64,000 nucleotides of DNA from Tetraselmis striata (GCA_006384855.1 VCJN01000570.1:230554-294553), one strand, 5' to 3'. Positions 48,701 through 59,120 are shown, numbered from the stretch's first letter. Notes: a model not told the origin generated them from the letters alone. Made by a program: numbers and translations.

Positions 48701-49443
48701 CGAATGTGGACTTTTCTGGCAGACACAGCGCTGGACACGCACCTCAATGAAGTCGTCTGCCTGGCGGATGAACTCAGCATTCGCGGCGAGGTCCTCAGGA
48801 GTAGCCATGGCCACAAAGGTGATGGCGTTCTCGTCACCGAAGGTGAGGTAGGCCCAGCGGCGCATGGAGATGATGCACTTGGCGGCCGCCATGCCATTGT
48901 TGGCTATGAGCACCTTGCGGATGGAGCGGGAGCCGCCCTTGCTCTTCACGAAGTGGTCGATGCGGTCCAGCTCCACCGACGCGTCAGCGGCTGCAGCATT
49001 GACCTTGTTGTTCTTGGACGCAGCCAGGGGCCGCACTGAGGAGCGCGCTAGCCGCGCAGGCCCGGCATGGCTGCCAACTTTGATGCTCCGGGGGCAGAAA
49101 CTAGAGGCCTTGGAGCCTGCGATGGGCAGAATAGAGACACTCCGGCATTAGGGCATGTCGCCGCAGAGCGTCGTCTGTCAGAATGAAAGTTATGAATGCA
49201 AGAGATGGAAGCGAGGTCAGGGGGTGCCGATACAAGATTAGGTCGGAAGTACAAAAATCACGCTCGACATGAGGGGCAGGTGGCGCGGGGATCGGAGGGG
49301 CGGCCCGGGGGGGGGGGGGGGGGGGGGGGGAGATGGCACGCACCGACGCGGGTTGTCACCATCGTGGTGCCACGGCGAGAAGGGGCGCTGGAGGCCAGAG
49401 CCGTCGGCTGCACAGCGGCCCCCGCGAGAAGCGCAGGCGCCAT
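39788..49443 (-). CDS. Multidomain (homomeric) acetyl-CoA carboxylase, probably plastid-targeted
   Basis: Twenty-three exons: 49443-49344, 49116-48743, 48650-48513, 48361-48041, 47905-47687, 47520-47416, 47279-47060, 46922-46759, 46571-46170, 46046-45753, 45567-45052, 44921-44733, 44611-44339, 44214-43897, 43779-43668, 43572-43458, 43280-43106, 42997-42821, 42673-42125, 42011-41523, 41409-41242, 41111-40650 and 40438-39788; 6,531 nt in phase, 2,176 residues. Order: Ala/Ser/Arg-rich leader (~65), biotin carboxylase ('[14 protein letters not shown]', the ATP-grasp loop EGGGGKGIR, '[18 protein letters not shown]'), biotin carrier with EVEAMKM (Lys about 762 carries biotin), a long central region, then carboxyltransferase ('[16 protein letters not shown]', '[20 protein letters not shown]'). 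It converts acetyl-CoA to malonyl-CoA, the committed step of fatty acid synthesis. All active-site motifs are intact. The leader looks like a plastid transit peptide. One intron (after 47416) has a GC donor. Confidence 0.96.
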
Positions 49444-50880
49444 TATGGGACACCTTCCGCACGCGGAGTCGCACGGGTGGCTGCTTGTGGGTCAGACGTA
49501 CTCGCAGCAGGGAGGCGGTGGCAGGGACCTGCGGGTAAGGTGACGAGAGGGGCAGCGAGAAAACACCAGTCGGACAACCAGAGTTCATCGGGGTGGGCTG
49601 CCGCCGCCACTCTCACTCTGCGAACGGTTAGCATGTGTAATCTTCAACGCGGGGCAGAGCTCAGGCGGTGAGGGGGTTACGGCGAGGATTTGTGCATGGG
49701 AAGGGGCCGGTTGGTCGGCTGATGGGAGTTCGGCGGCCGCATTGAGCACGGAGCTCCTACCGTACCGGTACTTCTGCAAATCGGCACCGACCGACGGAAA
49801 GCCGCGTCGGGCCAGAAGCACACGACGACTACGGACTACCGCCCGCGACGCGGATCACCGCGTGCAGACAGGCCGCGACGAAGATAGGCGGGCTGGAATG
49901 CTCAGGAGCGAGCTCTCAGCGCTCTATGTGGCTGGGGCGCCAAGTGACGCTTGGAGGGGTTGGTGTTATGAGGGGGACGTCAAGAAAAGTACCGCCAGCT
50001 AGGCACCACTACGCGCGCTTCCACGCCGCGACTCGCCGACAGCAGTACTCGATGGCTGCAGCTCAGGCGGGGCTGACAGGGACGAGGCCGCCGGTGAGGT
50101 GGATCTCAAGGCGGAAGTCGGCGGATGCGGCCGCAGAGGTTGGGCGGGCCGCCGCCAGGTTGGGAGGCTTGGGGGCAGCCGCTATATATTTTGCGCGAGT
50201 CCGTACATGCGCAAAATATACAGCCAGAGTGCCGCCAGCTAAGCGCCGCCCGTGTACCGTTCGGCACGGTGCAATACGAGGAGAGCGCGGACCGCGATTG
50301 AGCGCCCCCCCAAGGGCGATGGGGCGGACACAAGCGCAGGCAAAACAAGCGACGCATGAGGTAGTCCCTGCCTCGGCAACGTCAGCGACCAGGAATCGCA
50401 CCTCGAGTAAACAGGCGGCTCAGGGAGCCGAGGTGGGAAGGACGCCGGACGGCGATGATGTTGTGCCGACGGTTCTTGGTGATGATGGGTTCTTGATCGC
50501 TGGCGCTATCCAGATGGGTGCGTTCCCCAATGCGTCAGCGCGGGTGGTTGCGCGCGCGGACCGCCGCGCCTTATCTGGTTTATATCATCAGAATTATCTA
50601 TGTTTGCAGTACTCTCGATCGAGTACAGGTACCTGTACCTGGTTCGCTTTCCACGCCAGCGTCATCCAGCATGCGCGCGCCTCCTCCCGTCCGCTCATCG
50701 ACGAAGAGCATCCGCCGCTATTCCGATCCGTACTGGTACCAGTACGAGTGCGAGTCTAATCCTTACATACATGCGCGGTACGTCACGATCGGATCTAGTC
50801 ATCTTTCCGCGAATCCGCGCCATCATGCTGCTGGAATTCACATTTCAAGTTGTCTGGCTTTGCCAAAAACGTCGTGCAGG
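49444..50880. other. Upstream region of the carboxylase gene
   Basis: Contains the 5' untranslated region and promoter of the minus-strand carboxylase. A plus-strand frame (49926-50759) is open but resembles no known protein and is probably chance in GC-rich DNA. A 12-bp-arm inverted repeat lies at 50185-50220. Confidence 0.5.
50185..50220. promoter_or_regulatory. Perfect inverted repeat upstream of the carboxylase
   Basis: TATATTTTGCGC at 50185-50196 is followed after 12 bases by its exact reverse complement GCGCAAAATATA at 50209-50220. It lies about 740 bp upstream of the carboxylase ATG. It could be a dimeric factor site, a hairpin, or the relic of a small inverted-repeat transposon. No known motif is claimed. 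Confidence 0.4.
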
Positions 50881-51170
50881 CTATTTCACACGGACAAGCA
50901 GGGCCGAAATTGGCAGAGGTTGGAGAAACTGTGAAAGCGTGGCGGAGGGAAAACGGAGTCAGGGGGCGCTGTGTGTAACACAGCGAAACTGGAAGGTGGC
51001 AGGCTCAGCTGTTGCGGCTGCCTTTATGTATATTCGTGCTGCACACGAACGGGCGCAGCGACTACAGTTAAACTAGTAACCCGTACCACTTAGCAACACA
51101 TGTATCCGGAAAAGAGGATAGGAAGGAGGAAACCTCATAAACTAGTTAAGATCATTCAAGTTGAGTATGG
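50880..51170 (+). repeat. Terminal repeat A, left copy of element 3
   Basis: Contains 'GGAAAACGGAGTCAGGGGGC', GGCAGGCTCAGCTGTTGCGG, AACACATGTA and GGAGGAAACCTCATAAACTA in the order shared by the other copies. Confidence 0.75.
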
Positions 51171-51789
51171 TTTTGAAAGGAAAGAGCAAACGAAGAGAGC
51201 GGCAGATTGACGAAGCAAGGATAGCGCCAGGTCACGAAGGGAGCACCGGAAGGGCCACTGCTGCGGAGTCGTGTTGATCTTGGAAGCCGTGGCGAAGGGG
51301 CGCAATGTGGACGAATCAAGAACCACGCGCGGTAGGTGAAACAAAGGGAGGACGTTGGTGTCAATGTAGTCCACAACGCCGCCGGAGTTAGGTGCCCACC
51401 CGCTCTGGTGGCGGATGGGGGACTACATCGGGACTCCGATAGAGTTTGCAGCATAAGCGTGCGTGCACCCTTGCGAAAGTTGTGAGGGGTTCAAGAAGTG
51501 CCGGCAGAAAGGGGGGGGGGGGGGCGCACCGACGAGACGAATGGCCGTGCGTAGATAGCCAACCCGACATCTACCGGCAGCAGTCCATGACTTGGAGTGC
51601 TCGCTCGGGGTGACCGCCCATCAGTTAGTACCGGCCAAGGCAACAGACACAAGGGGGGCAGGTTGGACGTTGCCAATAAATGAAGTGTTGCATGAGACTT
51701 GAGACACATAGCTTTCTCTACGTGGCATGGTGACGCACGGACGTCCGGGTGAGAATTACATATGGTGGTGAGCCGGGTGTGGTCTTGAA

Positions 51790-52020
51790 ACAACATGTGA
51801 CCTTGTCCGCAACAAGTTACGGGACATCAATTAATCGTTGTGTGTATCAAATCAAAATTGGAAGATGGCATGCTCAGCCGTTGCGGTTGCTTTTATGTCT
51901 GCTCGTGTTGCACACGAACGGACGCAACTACGGGTGAACTAGTAGCCCGTACCACTTAGCAACACTTGCAGCCGGAAAAGCGGTTAGGAAAGGAGAAAAC
52001 CACAAAACTAGTTTAGACCG
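51790..52020 (+). repeat. Terminal repeat A, right copy of element 3
   Basis: Contains GGCATGCTCAGCCGTTGCGG, AACACTTGCAGCCGGAAAAG and ACCACAAAACTAGTTTAGAC, parallel to the left copy. The first ~90 bp of the left copy are not present here. Confidence 0.7.
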
Positions 52021-52803
52021 CTACAAGTAGTATTTAACTACGTCTTAGGTGTACTCGGTACTTGTAGCTATCAGTCGCATACAATAGTTCCACTAGGAGC
52101 AAACATTTATGTAACCTATTATGCACCGAGGCAAACTGTGCATTGTTTTTAGGGCTAAACTAGGGTTTAGGGTCAGTAGGGGGATTGATAGCTAATCTTA
52201 ATGCGGTTCATAGCTCATTTGTGCCAAGCCAGGATAGAAATCCCATCCAACAAAGGACGAAATACTTTGAGGGGAAAGGATGGTTACAAGTATTGATTTG
52301 ATGAGAAATGCTGATTGTGTGCCGTCTGGGGCTGAAATTCCGTTCAAGCTAGAACAAAATATACGAACGGCTCAAGAAGGCTAATCTTGTGGAGAAGTGC
52401 ACTAGAGAATATCATCATCGTCGACATGCTATTCCCTTGATTCGGCGATCTGCCGCCTCAAGTCACTTCCTCTCCGCCGCTATAAACTCTTCTCACTCAT
52501 CCCCATCATCATCCGCGATCATTGGTAGGTCTAAAAAAACCGGATATAGTTATTTCGAACTACCAGTCTGAGTCTCGTCCCATGGCTCTCTTTGAACCAT
52601 GACTCCATCCTAGATTCCATCCCAGCGATTTGAGTCTTCTGGTTGTCAATGAGGGCCGTCTTCAAGTTAATGTGTTTGCACGAGTGGCTCGGATGCATTA
52701 TCGCGTCCCACCACACACTGAAGGCCGCGGCGACCTTAAGGCGTGACAGACTGCACGAGGCGTTAATTTAATGATAATCGCAGTGTCGTGTCATTCACCC
52801 TAA
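52021..52803. other. Non-coding, lower GC, no gene recognised
   Basis: Short frames only. Base composition drops toward 45-50% GC compared with the genes to the left. Confidence 0.5.
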
Positions 52804-53382
52804 TTGCACCCCTCACATACCGCCGCGGTTGTCCCGCCGGTTCATCCCCTGACGTCGACAATGGTTGTGCTATATGTTGCCGCCATCTTCATGTGCTACT
52901 TGGAGAAGAGAGCGATAGGTTTATGGCACTTTGTTCACTGTGTGTTTGCTCTCGTCCTTAATCTTCGCGGCGTCCTTGAAATGGCCGAGCATATGATGGA
53001 TGTAGAGAACATGGAAAGGCACAAACCGGGTCATCGACTAGTTCTAAAAACACGACGATGGCTACTTTGCACGAATCTAATCTCACCTTCGGGGGTCATC
53101 GGCACGTCCGATGTTGCCATCTATGTTGTTGGGGAGGGACTTACTGGCGAGGAGGTAGCACTTGGCATCGTGACGCGGGGAACAACCCATCTTTATCCCG
53201 CAATCTTTGGCCCAAGTCAGGACGTGATAGACAGAGCCTCAGCTTGTTTAAACGACTGTGATCGCGGATCCAAGCTGCCGGTCCAAGAGATGGATGAAGA
53301 AAGGGCACCCATCGAGAGTATTGTAGACGTCACTCGATCCTATCAAGATATCCAGCTGCATGTGGGGAAAATCAGAAATTAG
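52804..53382 (+). CDS. Hypothetical 192-residue open frame
   Basis: Open from ATG 52804 to a stop at 53382. It is not GC-driven, since local GC is near 50%, which makes a frame of this length more notable. I recognise no family. An N-terminal hydrophobic stretch (residues ~20-50, 'MVVLYVAAIFMCYLEKRAIG') could be a membrane segment. The middle part, 'VIGTSDVAIYVVGEGLTGEE', is neutral. The neighbouring sequence is decayed mobile-element DNA, so it may be a relic or chance. Confidence 0.25.
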   Translation: MHPSHTAAVVPPVHPLTSTMVVLYVAAIFMCYLEKRAIGLWHFVHCVFALVLNLRGVLEMAEHMMDVENMERHKPGHRLVLKTRRWLLCTNLISPSGVIGTSDVAIYVVGEGLTGEEVALGIVTRGTTHLYPAIFGPSQDVIDRASACLNDCDRGSKLPVQEMDEERAPIESIVDVTRSYQDIQLHVGKIRN

Positions 53383-54480
53383 ATAAATGACATAAAGTCA
53401 TCAACGCACCAAAGGGGGGAGGGGAATATATCTTGCATGGCGAAAGCAAACACGTCGTTGAACTCGTCCGTGCCCCACGCATCGTCCTTCGTGTCTGAGG
53501 TGTGCGAGCCAGCTCCGAAAAGCGTGCCGGCAATGAACACCGTGGCTTTAGTGGCACACCGTTTCATCATGGCTTCCGCGATGATTTTGTGCGTGGCGCG
53601 AGCCTTGAAGTCCCCCTCCACGATGCACGCCTTTTAATGCTCTTCTTCAAACGGACTACTCTCGTTCTCATCTTGGTCGACCTCTTCGCCCTTGGGCATC
53701 ACGGGAAGTGCTTATATGGCCCGAATGGAAAAATAATTCGGGATTAATGGCTCATAGACGATAAAACTTCAGAAAACATTGGTGATACGGAAAATTTGTC
53801 ATCAATATCCACGGCTCATTAGCAATATTCGGAGAGGAAATCGAGAGAAGCTCGGGAGCACATGCTAAAGGAGCAAACTTTTTGAAGAAACCGATGACTA
53901 AGTCTGGCATTTGGTTCTTGATGCGATATGTCTCGCTCTTGATGTTGACGTTGATGGCCGCGATCTAGTCTTGATCCAATATTGGCGTGAGGCATACAAC
54001 GGATTTCATGGCCCCCCATCTGGCAGGGGGGTCATCAAAACCATCAAAGGACCGGAGCGATGCGAAGCGTTGAAAAAATAATTCTTGAACTTTTGGGGGA
54101 ACCCAAGTAGGTTGAGGTCGTCAATCTTGGCCCAAAACTTGGTGATGGCGTCAAGGCGAGAAGCCGCTTGCTAATCCGACGCGTCAGCTGCAACATGTCC
54201 GCCTCGATAATATGGTCCGAGAACCTGCCCGCCTAGTCCCGGGCCGGTTCGTCGGGCGACAAAAGGGGGATTGCTGCCCCGCCCTTGGCCGTGTCAATGG
54301 CATTCATTGCCTTGATGCATGCCCGACCCGTGAGATCGCGAAAACTCCAGAACGTAATTATCGCGAGCAAGTCCCCGTTGGTGTGATAAGCAACGAGGGG
54401 TCATCGTCGCCGGCAGAATTCTCAACGTCCTTTACCAACTCGAAGAGGTTTGAGGTCGCATAGTGCTTGCCTTGGATAAG
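53380..54480 (-). pseudogene. Decayed minus-strand coding sequence, unknown family
   Basis: Protein-like stretches follow one another on the minus strand in shifting frames. Near 54465 is 'NLFELVKDVENSAGDDDPSL', then 'RACIKAMNAIDTAKGGAAIP', 'DAITKFWAKIDDLNLLGFPQ', 'NQMPDLVIGFFKKFAPLACA', then MPKGEEVDQDENESSPFEEE followed by a TAA, and in the same frame 'EGDFKARATHKIIAEAMMKR' to a stop near 53380. This looks like one protein of perhaps 300-350 residues broken by frameshifts and stops. Lower GC than the host genes suggests a mobile or foreign origin. I do not recognise the family. Confidence 0.4.
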
Positions 54481-55839
54481 CATACCAACCACCAAGTATG
54501 TACATCTAGCCCACACGACGCGCTATAAGCGGTAGGGCGACATGGGGGGGTCAACAATACAAGTAACAATACAACTCCATAGTTGTAGAGCGCGATGCCG
54601 GTCAAAAAGGCACGTGTAATAAAAAACAAGCTCTCCAAAAAAACCAAGTGTCTCCGCTGATTTATTAGCCGCGGGACCGTGCATTGATATGCATGTCATC
54701 GTTACACGGATGCGGTACCACGTGGCAGCGCTTGTGATGGTCGCGCATCGGGGCGAGGCGCCACCATGCCGGCCTTGGCGCCCTCCGCCGGCTCAGACCA
54801 CGACCATGCCAGGCTGTCGTGCACCATCGACGGTTCCGACTCCAGCAGCCGCGCCAGCGGTGAGTCACATGGCGACGTGAAGCAAGCGGCCAGCCGCAGC
54901 GGCGTCATGAGGCCGGGAATCCGGGTCCGTGTATAACAAAGTTCATGTATCAAGATGGGTTACACGCACATACGGTTGTACTGCTTAGCACCGTGACGAT
55001 GCCCCCGGAAACCCATTCTCACAATACATAACGCTTCACATATATCGAACTTTAATAAACACTACTATAAGGTCATACATAGTACATCATGTTTAATACC
55101 CGCCCCCCCCCCCCCCCCCGGGGCAGTTCAATTGCAAATTATGATCCCCATGTCGCGCTACCGTTGATAGCAATTCGTGCACACGGAAACCCCCGCTATC
55201 GCTCAGCTTTGCAAGAGACAGCTCGTTAAGCCATGGCAGCTCGGGGCCGAAGCCATATCATCTTCAAGTCGAAAAACGGAACTTCAGTAAGTTGAAAGGA
55301 ACGTCATATTATTTTCCAGGGGAGTAATGGACATGGGAAGGTCGCAAGTTGCATTCATGACGGCGGCTAGGAAGGGAGTTCGGTCTTTGCAAAAGCCCTA
55401 CTTCTTGTCATCAAGGATTGACAGGATTGACAGCCTTCCGAATGGATTCGTAAGTGTTCTTCACGACCTTCGGGGCAAGCGGTCCATTTGATTGGAACCC
55501 CCTTTGTCTATTGAGCTCCAAGTCGTAATGTGAGGCAAATAAAGATATGGAGTCTCGTTCGGACTTCAGTCCAGCCTCGAACTCCAAGCTTCACATACCG
55601 ATCGACTGTCGAACGATGTTCAACTGGCATGAAAACGCTGCGCAAAACAATCGAGTGGGAATCTCGCAACAACAACGAAAACAAAATCTCACCATGACTG
55701 CCACTAACATGATGGGGCTCGAGCTGAGGTCAAGCAAATTTGCGAACTTGGTGCTCTTCTTGTTTTTGATGCGGAACGATCTTTTCCAATTCAACCCGAA
55801 GTTGTTCGGAAATCACGAACTCCTTCAAAACTGTAACGG
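54481..55839. other. Non-coding or heavily decayed sequence
   Basis: No recognisable coding. A C run lies at 55104-55120. The right end leads into the LINE reverse transcriptase remnant and may contain its upstream part, too decayed to read. Confidence 0.45.
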
Positions 55840-55859
55840 GAGAAACTAGACGGCATATG

Positions 55860-56330
55860 TGTCGCCTTTAAAGGCGCCTTTGACTCCACCGACCACGAGA
55901 TACTTCTCAGAACCATGATGGAAATGGGCATGACCACGGAGTACATTGCCATGTGCAAGGACATGTACTCCAAAACGACCACTTCATATCATACCCCATG
56001 GGGGGAAACAAAGAAAGTCAAAGTGAACAGGGGCACCCTGCGAGGAGACTCACGCACTATCCCCCTTCATGTTCACCTATGCTTCGTGGAACCCCTCTTG
56101 CACTGGCTCCGGGTCGGTAGCCGGGGCTACACTTTCCATTGCATGCGCGATGCCACACACCCCAATCGACCCACATACGCTAATCACGGCTTTGTAGACG
56201 ACATGAGCATTACCACATCCACAATAGCGCACATGAAACTCCAACTAATCAAAATAATCGAATTTAGCAAGTACACACAGATGTCGGTCGAGGCCTCTAA
56301 ATGCACGGCCACATGCATGAGCCCTACGGA
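55860..56330 (+). pseudogene. Reverse transcriptase palm domain, catalytic Asp lost
   Basis: Frame with 'GAFDSTDHEILLRTMMEMGM', 'NRGTLRGDSRTIPLHVHLCF' (the GxxQGD-like motif B region) and 'NHGFVDDMSITTSTIAHMKL', where VDD is motif C (usually A-D-D), followed by 'MSVEASKCTATCMSP'. In motif A the first aspartate position reads Ala (CVAFKGAFD instead of D-F/L-xx-AFD), so catalysis would be abolished even without the frameshifts. A stop lies just upstream of motif A. Confidence 0.75.
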
Positions 56331-56824
56331 GCAGACCAAAATCGCTCTCCCCCGCGACCCGGGAGGCCCTTTCCCAACAACTATCCCATATGCGCCTTTT
56401 CGGCGAGTCCGGACGTCTAAAACCCATAGACTGCCTCCTCCCAGACCAATCATGTTAAACCCTCGGGCTCCTCACCACAATGACCCTCATCATCGCGGCA
56501 CACCAGTCAGTCATGCTCCACGAATCTGACCCTTCGGCCGGGCTATCTCCAAACTGCACCTCTCCTCCAACAAAAAGACACACATAGTCGAGTCCCTTAT
56601 GAAGGGAATTAAAGCTCTTCTCGCTACGACATGACCTCTTCTTCAAGGAACAGCTCCGCCAATTCGACGCCGCCATCGGCACGGGCTACCGTAAATGAAC
56701 GCCGTGTCCGCCGCGAGGTCCCTTCCACGGCAAGCCCTACATCGTCCCCAAGACCACCTTGGCCTCGGCTTTCTCTCCATATCCGTGCCAAAGCCACCTC
56801 AACGACAGCTGAACACGAACGAAT

Positions 56825-57230
56825 GTAACAATCGATGCGACATTCGTCTCAAAAGAAGAACGCTTGCCACATATGGCAGCATCATGCGGTACATATACCC
56901 ATAGTAGTCGCAAGTACACATCGTACTAGTACTCGTACACATAGTACTGTTACCAACTCGTAGTACATCGTACTCGTATAATTGTCACACTACATTCCTC
57001 CCCCCCCCCCCCCTCCCCCTCCCCCCCGCGCGAGACATCAATTGTAGACAACATTGGGGATCGAAACTCGTGCTCCGAAAACCAGTGTAGCAATCGAGGC
57101 GACATTCGTCTCACAAGAACAACTCTTGTCACATGGCAGCATTATACGGTACATATACCCGTATTGGCATGTACACATCGTACTAGTTTTCGTACACATA
57201 ATACTGGTACTAATTCCTAGTATATATCGT
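56825..57230. repeat. 261-bp-period duplication with GTAC-rich end
   Basis: 'ATGCGACATTCGTCTC' at about 56836 recurs as AGGCGACATTCGTCTC at about 57097. The similarity continues through GGCAGCAT, CGGTACATATACCC and CACATCGTACTAGT. The unit ends in a stretch rich in GTAC and TACTAGT words. It splits the LINE between its RT and RNase H parts. Confidence 0.7.
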
Positions 57231-58659
57231 ACTTATATATATATATATATATAATTGTCACACGAAACACACGAACCGCACCCGGCCTAAGGGAAGATAT
57301 GTACCGGGCACACATCAAAGATACGGTCGCTGGATACGCCAAATGGCCGGAGGGGAGCACCGCATCATCACAACCCTACCTAGCTCTCCGCAGCCTAGCC
57401 CACATTTATCACTACCTGCACCTCCATGTCACGGGGTACGCCTTCGCCGAAGGCACACATCTCATCGCCACCTCCACGCGCGCCTCCTCCAAGCCTTCAA
57501 CTCCCGGCACGATTCCACAAAGGCCGCAGCACGGACTAAACTATCGGAACACCTACCCGAGCGGCAAGGACCGCCGCATACAAGCGGAACAAAGCCAACT
57601 TACCTTAAAACCGCAGCCATAATACGCAGGTTGGCCCCGCTCTGGGCCGTCGGCCTCGAGACATGGGGGGGGGGGGGGGGGGGGGGGGCTGGCGACCCAA
57701 CGCGAAGACGGCGCCCCCCAATAACGCCTCAAAACGGCCGCAGTAATTACCAAAGCCGCCACCCGCATTTTAGCTGCAATCCGTTCCGCTCTTCCGAATC
57801 AAGGCACTAAATGCACGCCATGTCGCAAATTCTCATCATGCCAGGTGGTACTGTACTTCCGCCCCCCCCCCCCCCCCCCTCCCCCGGACATGCGCCAGCT
57901 CCCCGTACACAGCACGTGGTTGGGGACTGGGTGCAGTATCTAGTGAAATTGGTCCAAATAAACGTGGTTGTCTGCCCTTCCGCACACCGCAAGCCGTCCA
58001 CAACTCGCCCCACCGGTCCTACACCCCCAGCGCGCCCCGGCCAATGCCCGCGCAACCCAGTTCCGCACGCACCCCTCAACGTAAATGCAACCCCCTACCA
58101 CTAAGCCACGTGACCGGCATCGTCGCCTCCACGGCCCGAAGACAAGATGGAGTCAACCAATACCTTGTCTATTAGGCTCCGGAAATCCTTTATTATCATG
58201 CAGAGATCAAAAACGCCCAAAAGCTCATGGGCTTTATCCCGGCCTCATCATGCACGCCCATCACGCAAGACCGCCTCCCACCGAAAGAAGTGTAAAACGC
58301 CGGACGCCGGCACTGTTGTGCCCCATTGCCGCCTCCCAACCGCATGCACAGTTTGGAACATCCCGGTCAGCACATGGTGCCACAACGTGGTCCACCCCAC
58401 ATGCGTCCTCGCCACGGATGCCAGATGCTGCGCCCTAAACAACAACCACGACAACACCACCCGCCTATTCCAAGTCCAATGGGAACGAGCAGCATGGCGA
58501 CTAGCCGATGAGTCCATTATCGATACGGCATTTGGAAGCAGCCAAAGCCGCAACATCAGGCCCCGCCTTCCCATATCGCCCCGCGAATGGCAACTACCAC
58601 CCGCAACGCCGGGACTCGGTCCGCTGATTGAACCAATCCCCTTTATACAATCTCTAGAA

Positions 58660-59120
58660 AAACGGCACGACCCGAAACGCTTCACGTACACCGAAGGCTC
58701 CGAGTCCACCGCGGCGGGGTGGTCGGAATTGTCGCCGGGGTTTACACGCCGGGCAATAAACCCATTCTAGTGGGAGTGGACGCAGACAAAATACTCCGCA
58801 CCATCACCGGAGCTGAACTGGCCGCCATCTCGGTGGCACTGGATTTCGAGCTTCCGGAGCACATCCTCCCAGATAGCGCGTTGTCTCCCTTCACTTAGTA
58901 GAAGGCATGGTGTACCGCCCAGTCGCCCTGCGACGCCACGCACACAATACAATATTACTCGAACACATTGTTCGCCAACTCAGACAACGAGTTATTGTTG
59001 TTGGACTCCGAACCATTCTCCAGAGAGTCAATGCCCACATTAGAGTCGAAGGCAACGAACGAGCCGACACCACCGTCGGCGAAGTAGCCAACGGCACAAC
59101 CCCGCCTGACATCATTGTCA
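58660..59120 (+). pseudogene. RNase H domain of the LINE, frameshifted
   Basis: 'FTYTEGSES' (the Y-T-D-G-S motif with D to E) in one frame continues, after a one-base shift near 58715, as 'VGIVAGVYTPGNKPILVG' and 'TITGAELAAISVAL' (second acidic residue). The end of the domain, 'RVNAHIRVEGNERADTTVGE', with the H...GNExAD signature, is in frame from 58907. The order and spacing are those of type I RNase H. A TAG separates the last two parts. Confidence 0.75.

Larger units (their letters stand above)
50880..52020 (-). mobile_element. Tyrosine-recombinase element, copy 3, internally deleted
   Basis: Two same-direction copies of terminal repeat A (50880-51170 and 51790-52020) flank only about 600 bp of coding remnant. 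The minus-strand remnant reads 'MDYIDTNVLPLFHLPRVV', matching the DYIDPKVLP segment of copy 2, and upstream 'MSGWLSTHGHSSRRC', matching MSEWLSMAVRLVD. All internal sequence upstream of the recombinase end is missing. It shows the full two-repeat architecture most clearly. Confidence 0.7.

Noticed and set aside
49926..50759. 277-residue plus-strand frame upstream of the carboxylase
   Set aside because: No recognisable domain, biased composition, and it crosses the inverted repeat and promoter region; more likely chance.
52150..52176. Plant-type telomere repeat (TTTAGGG)
   Set aside because: Only one or two imperfect copies (CTAGGGTTTAGGGTCAG), far from any array; could be chance or a very short interstitial remnant.
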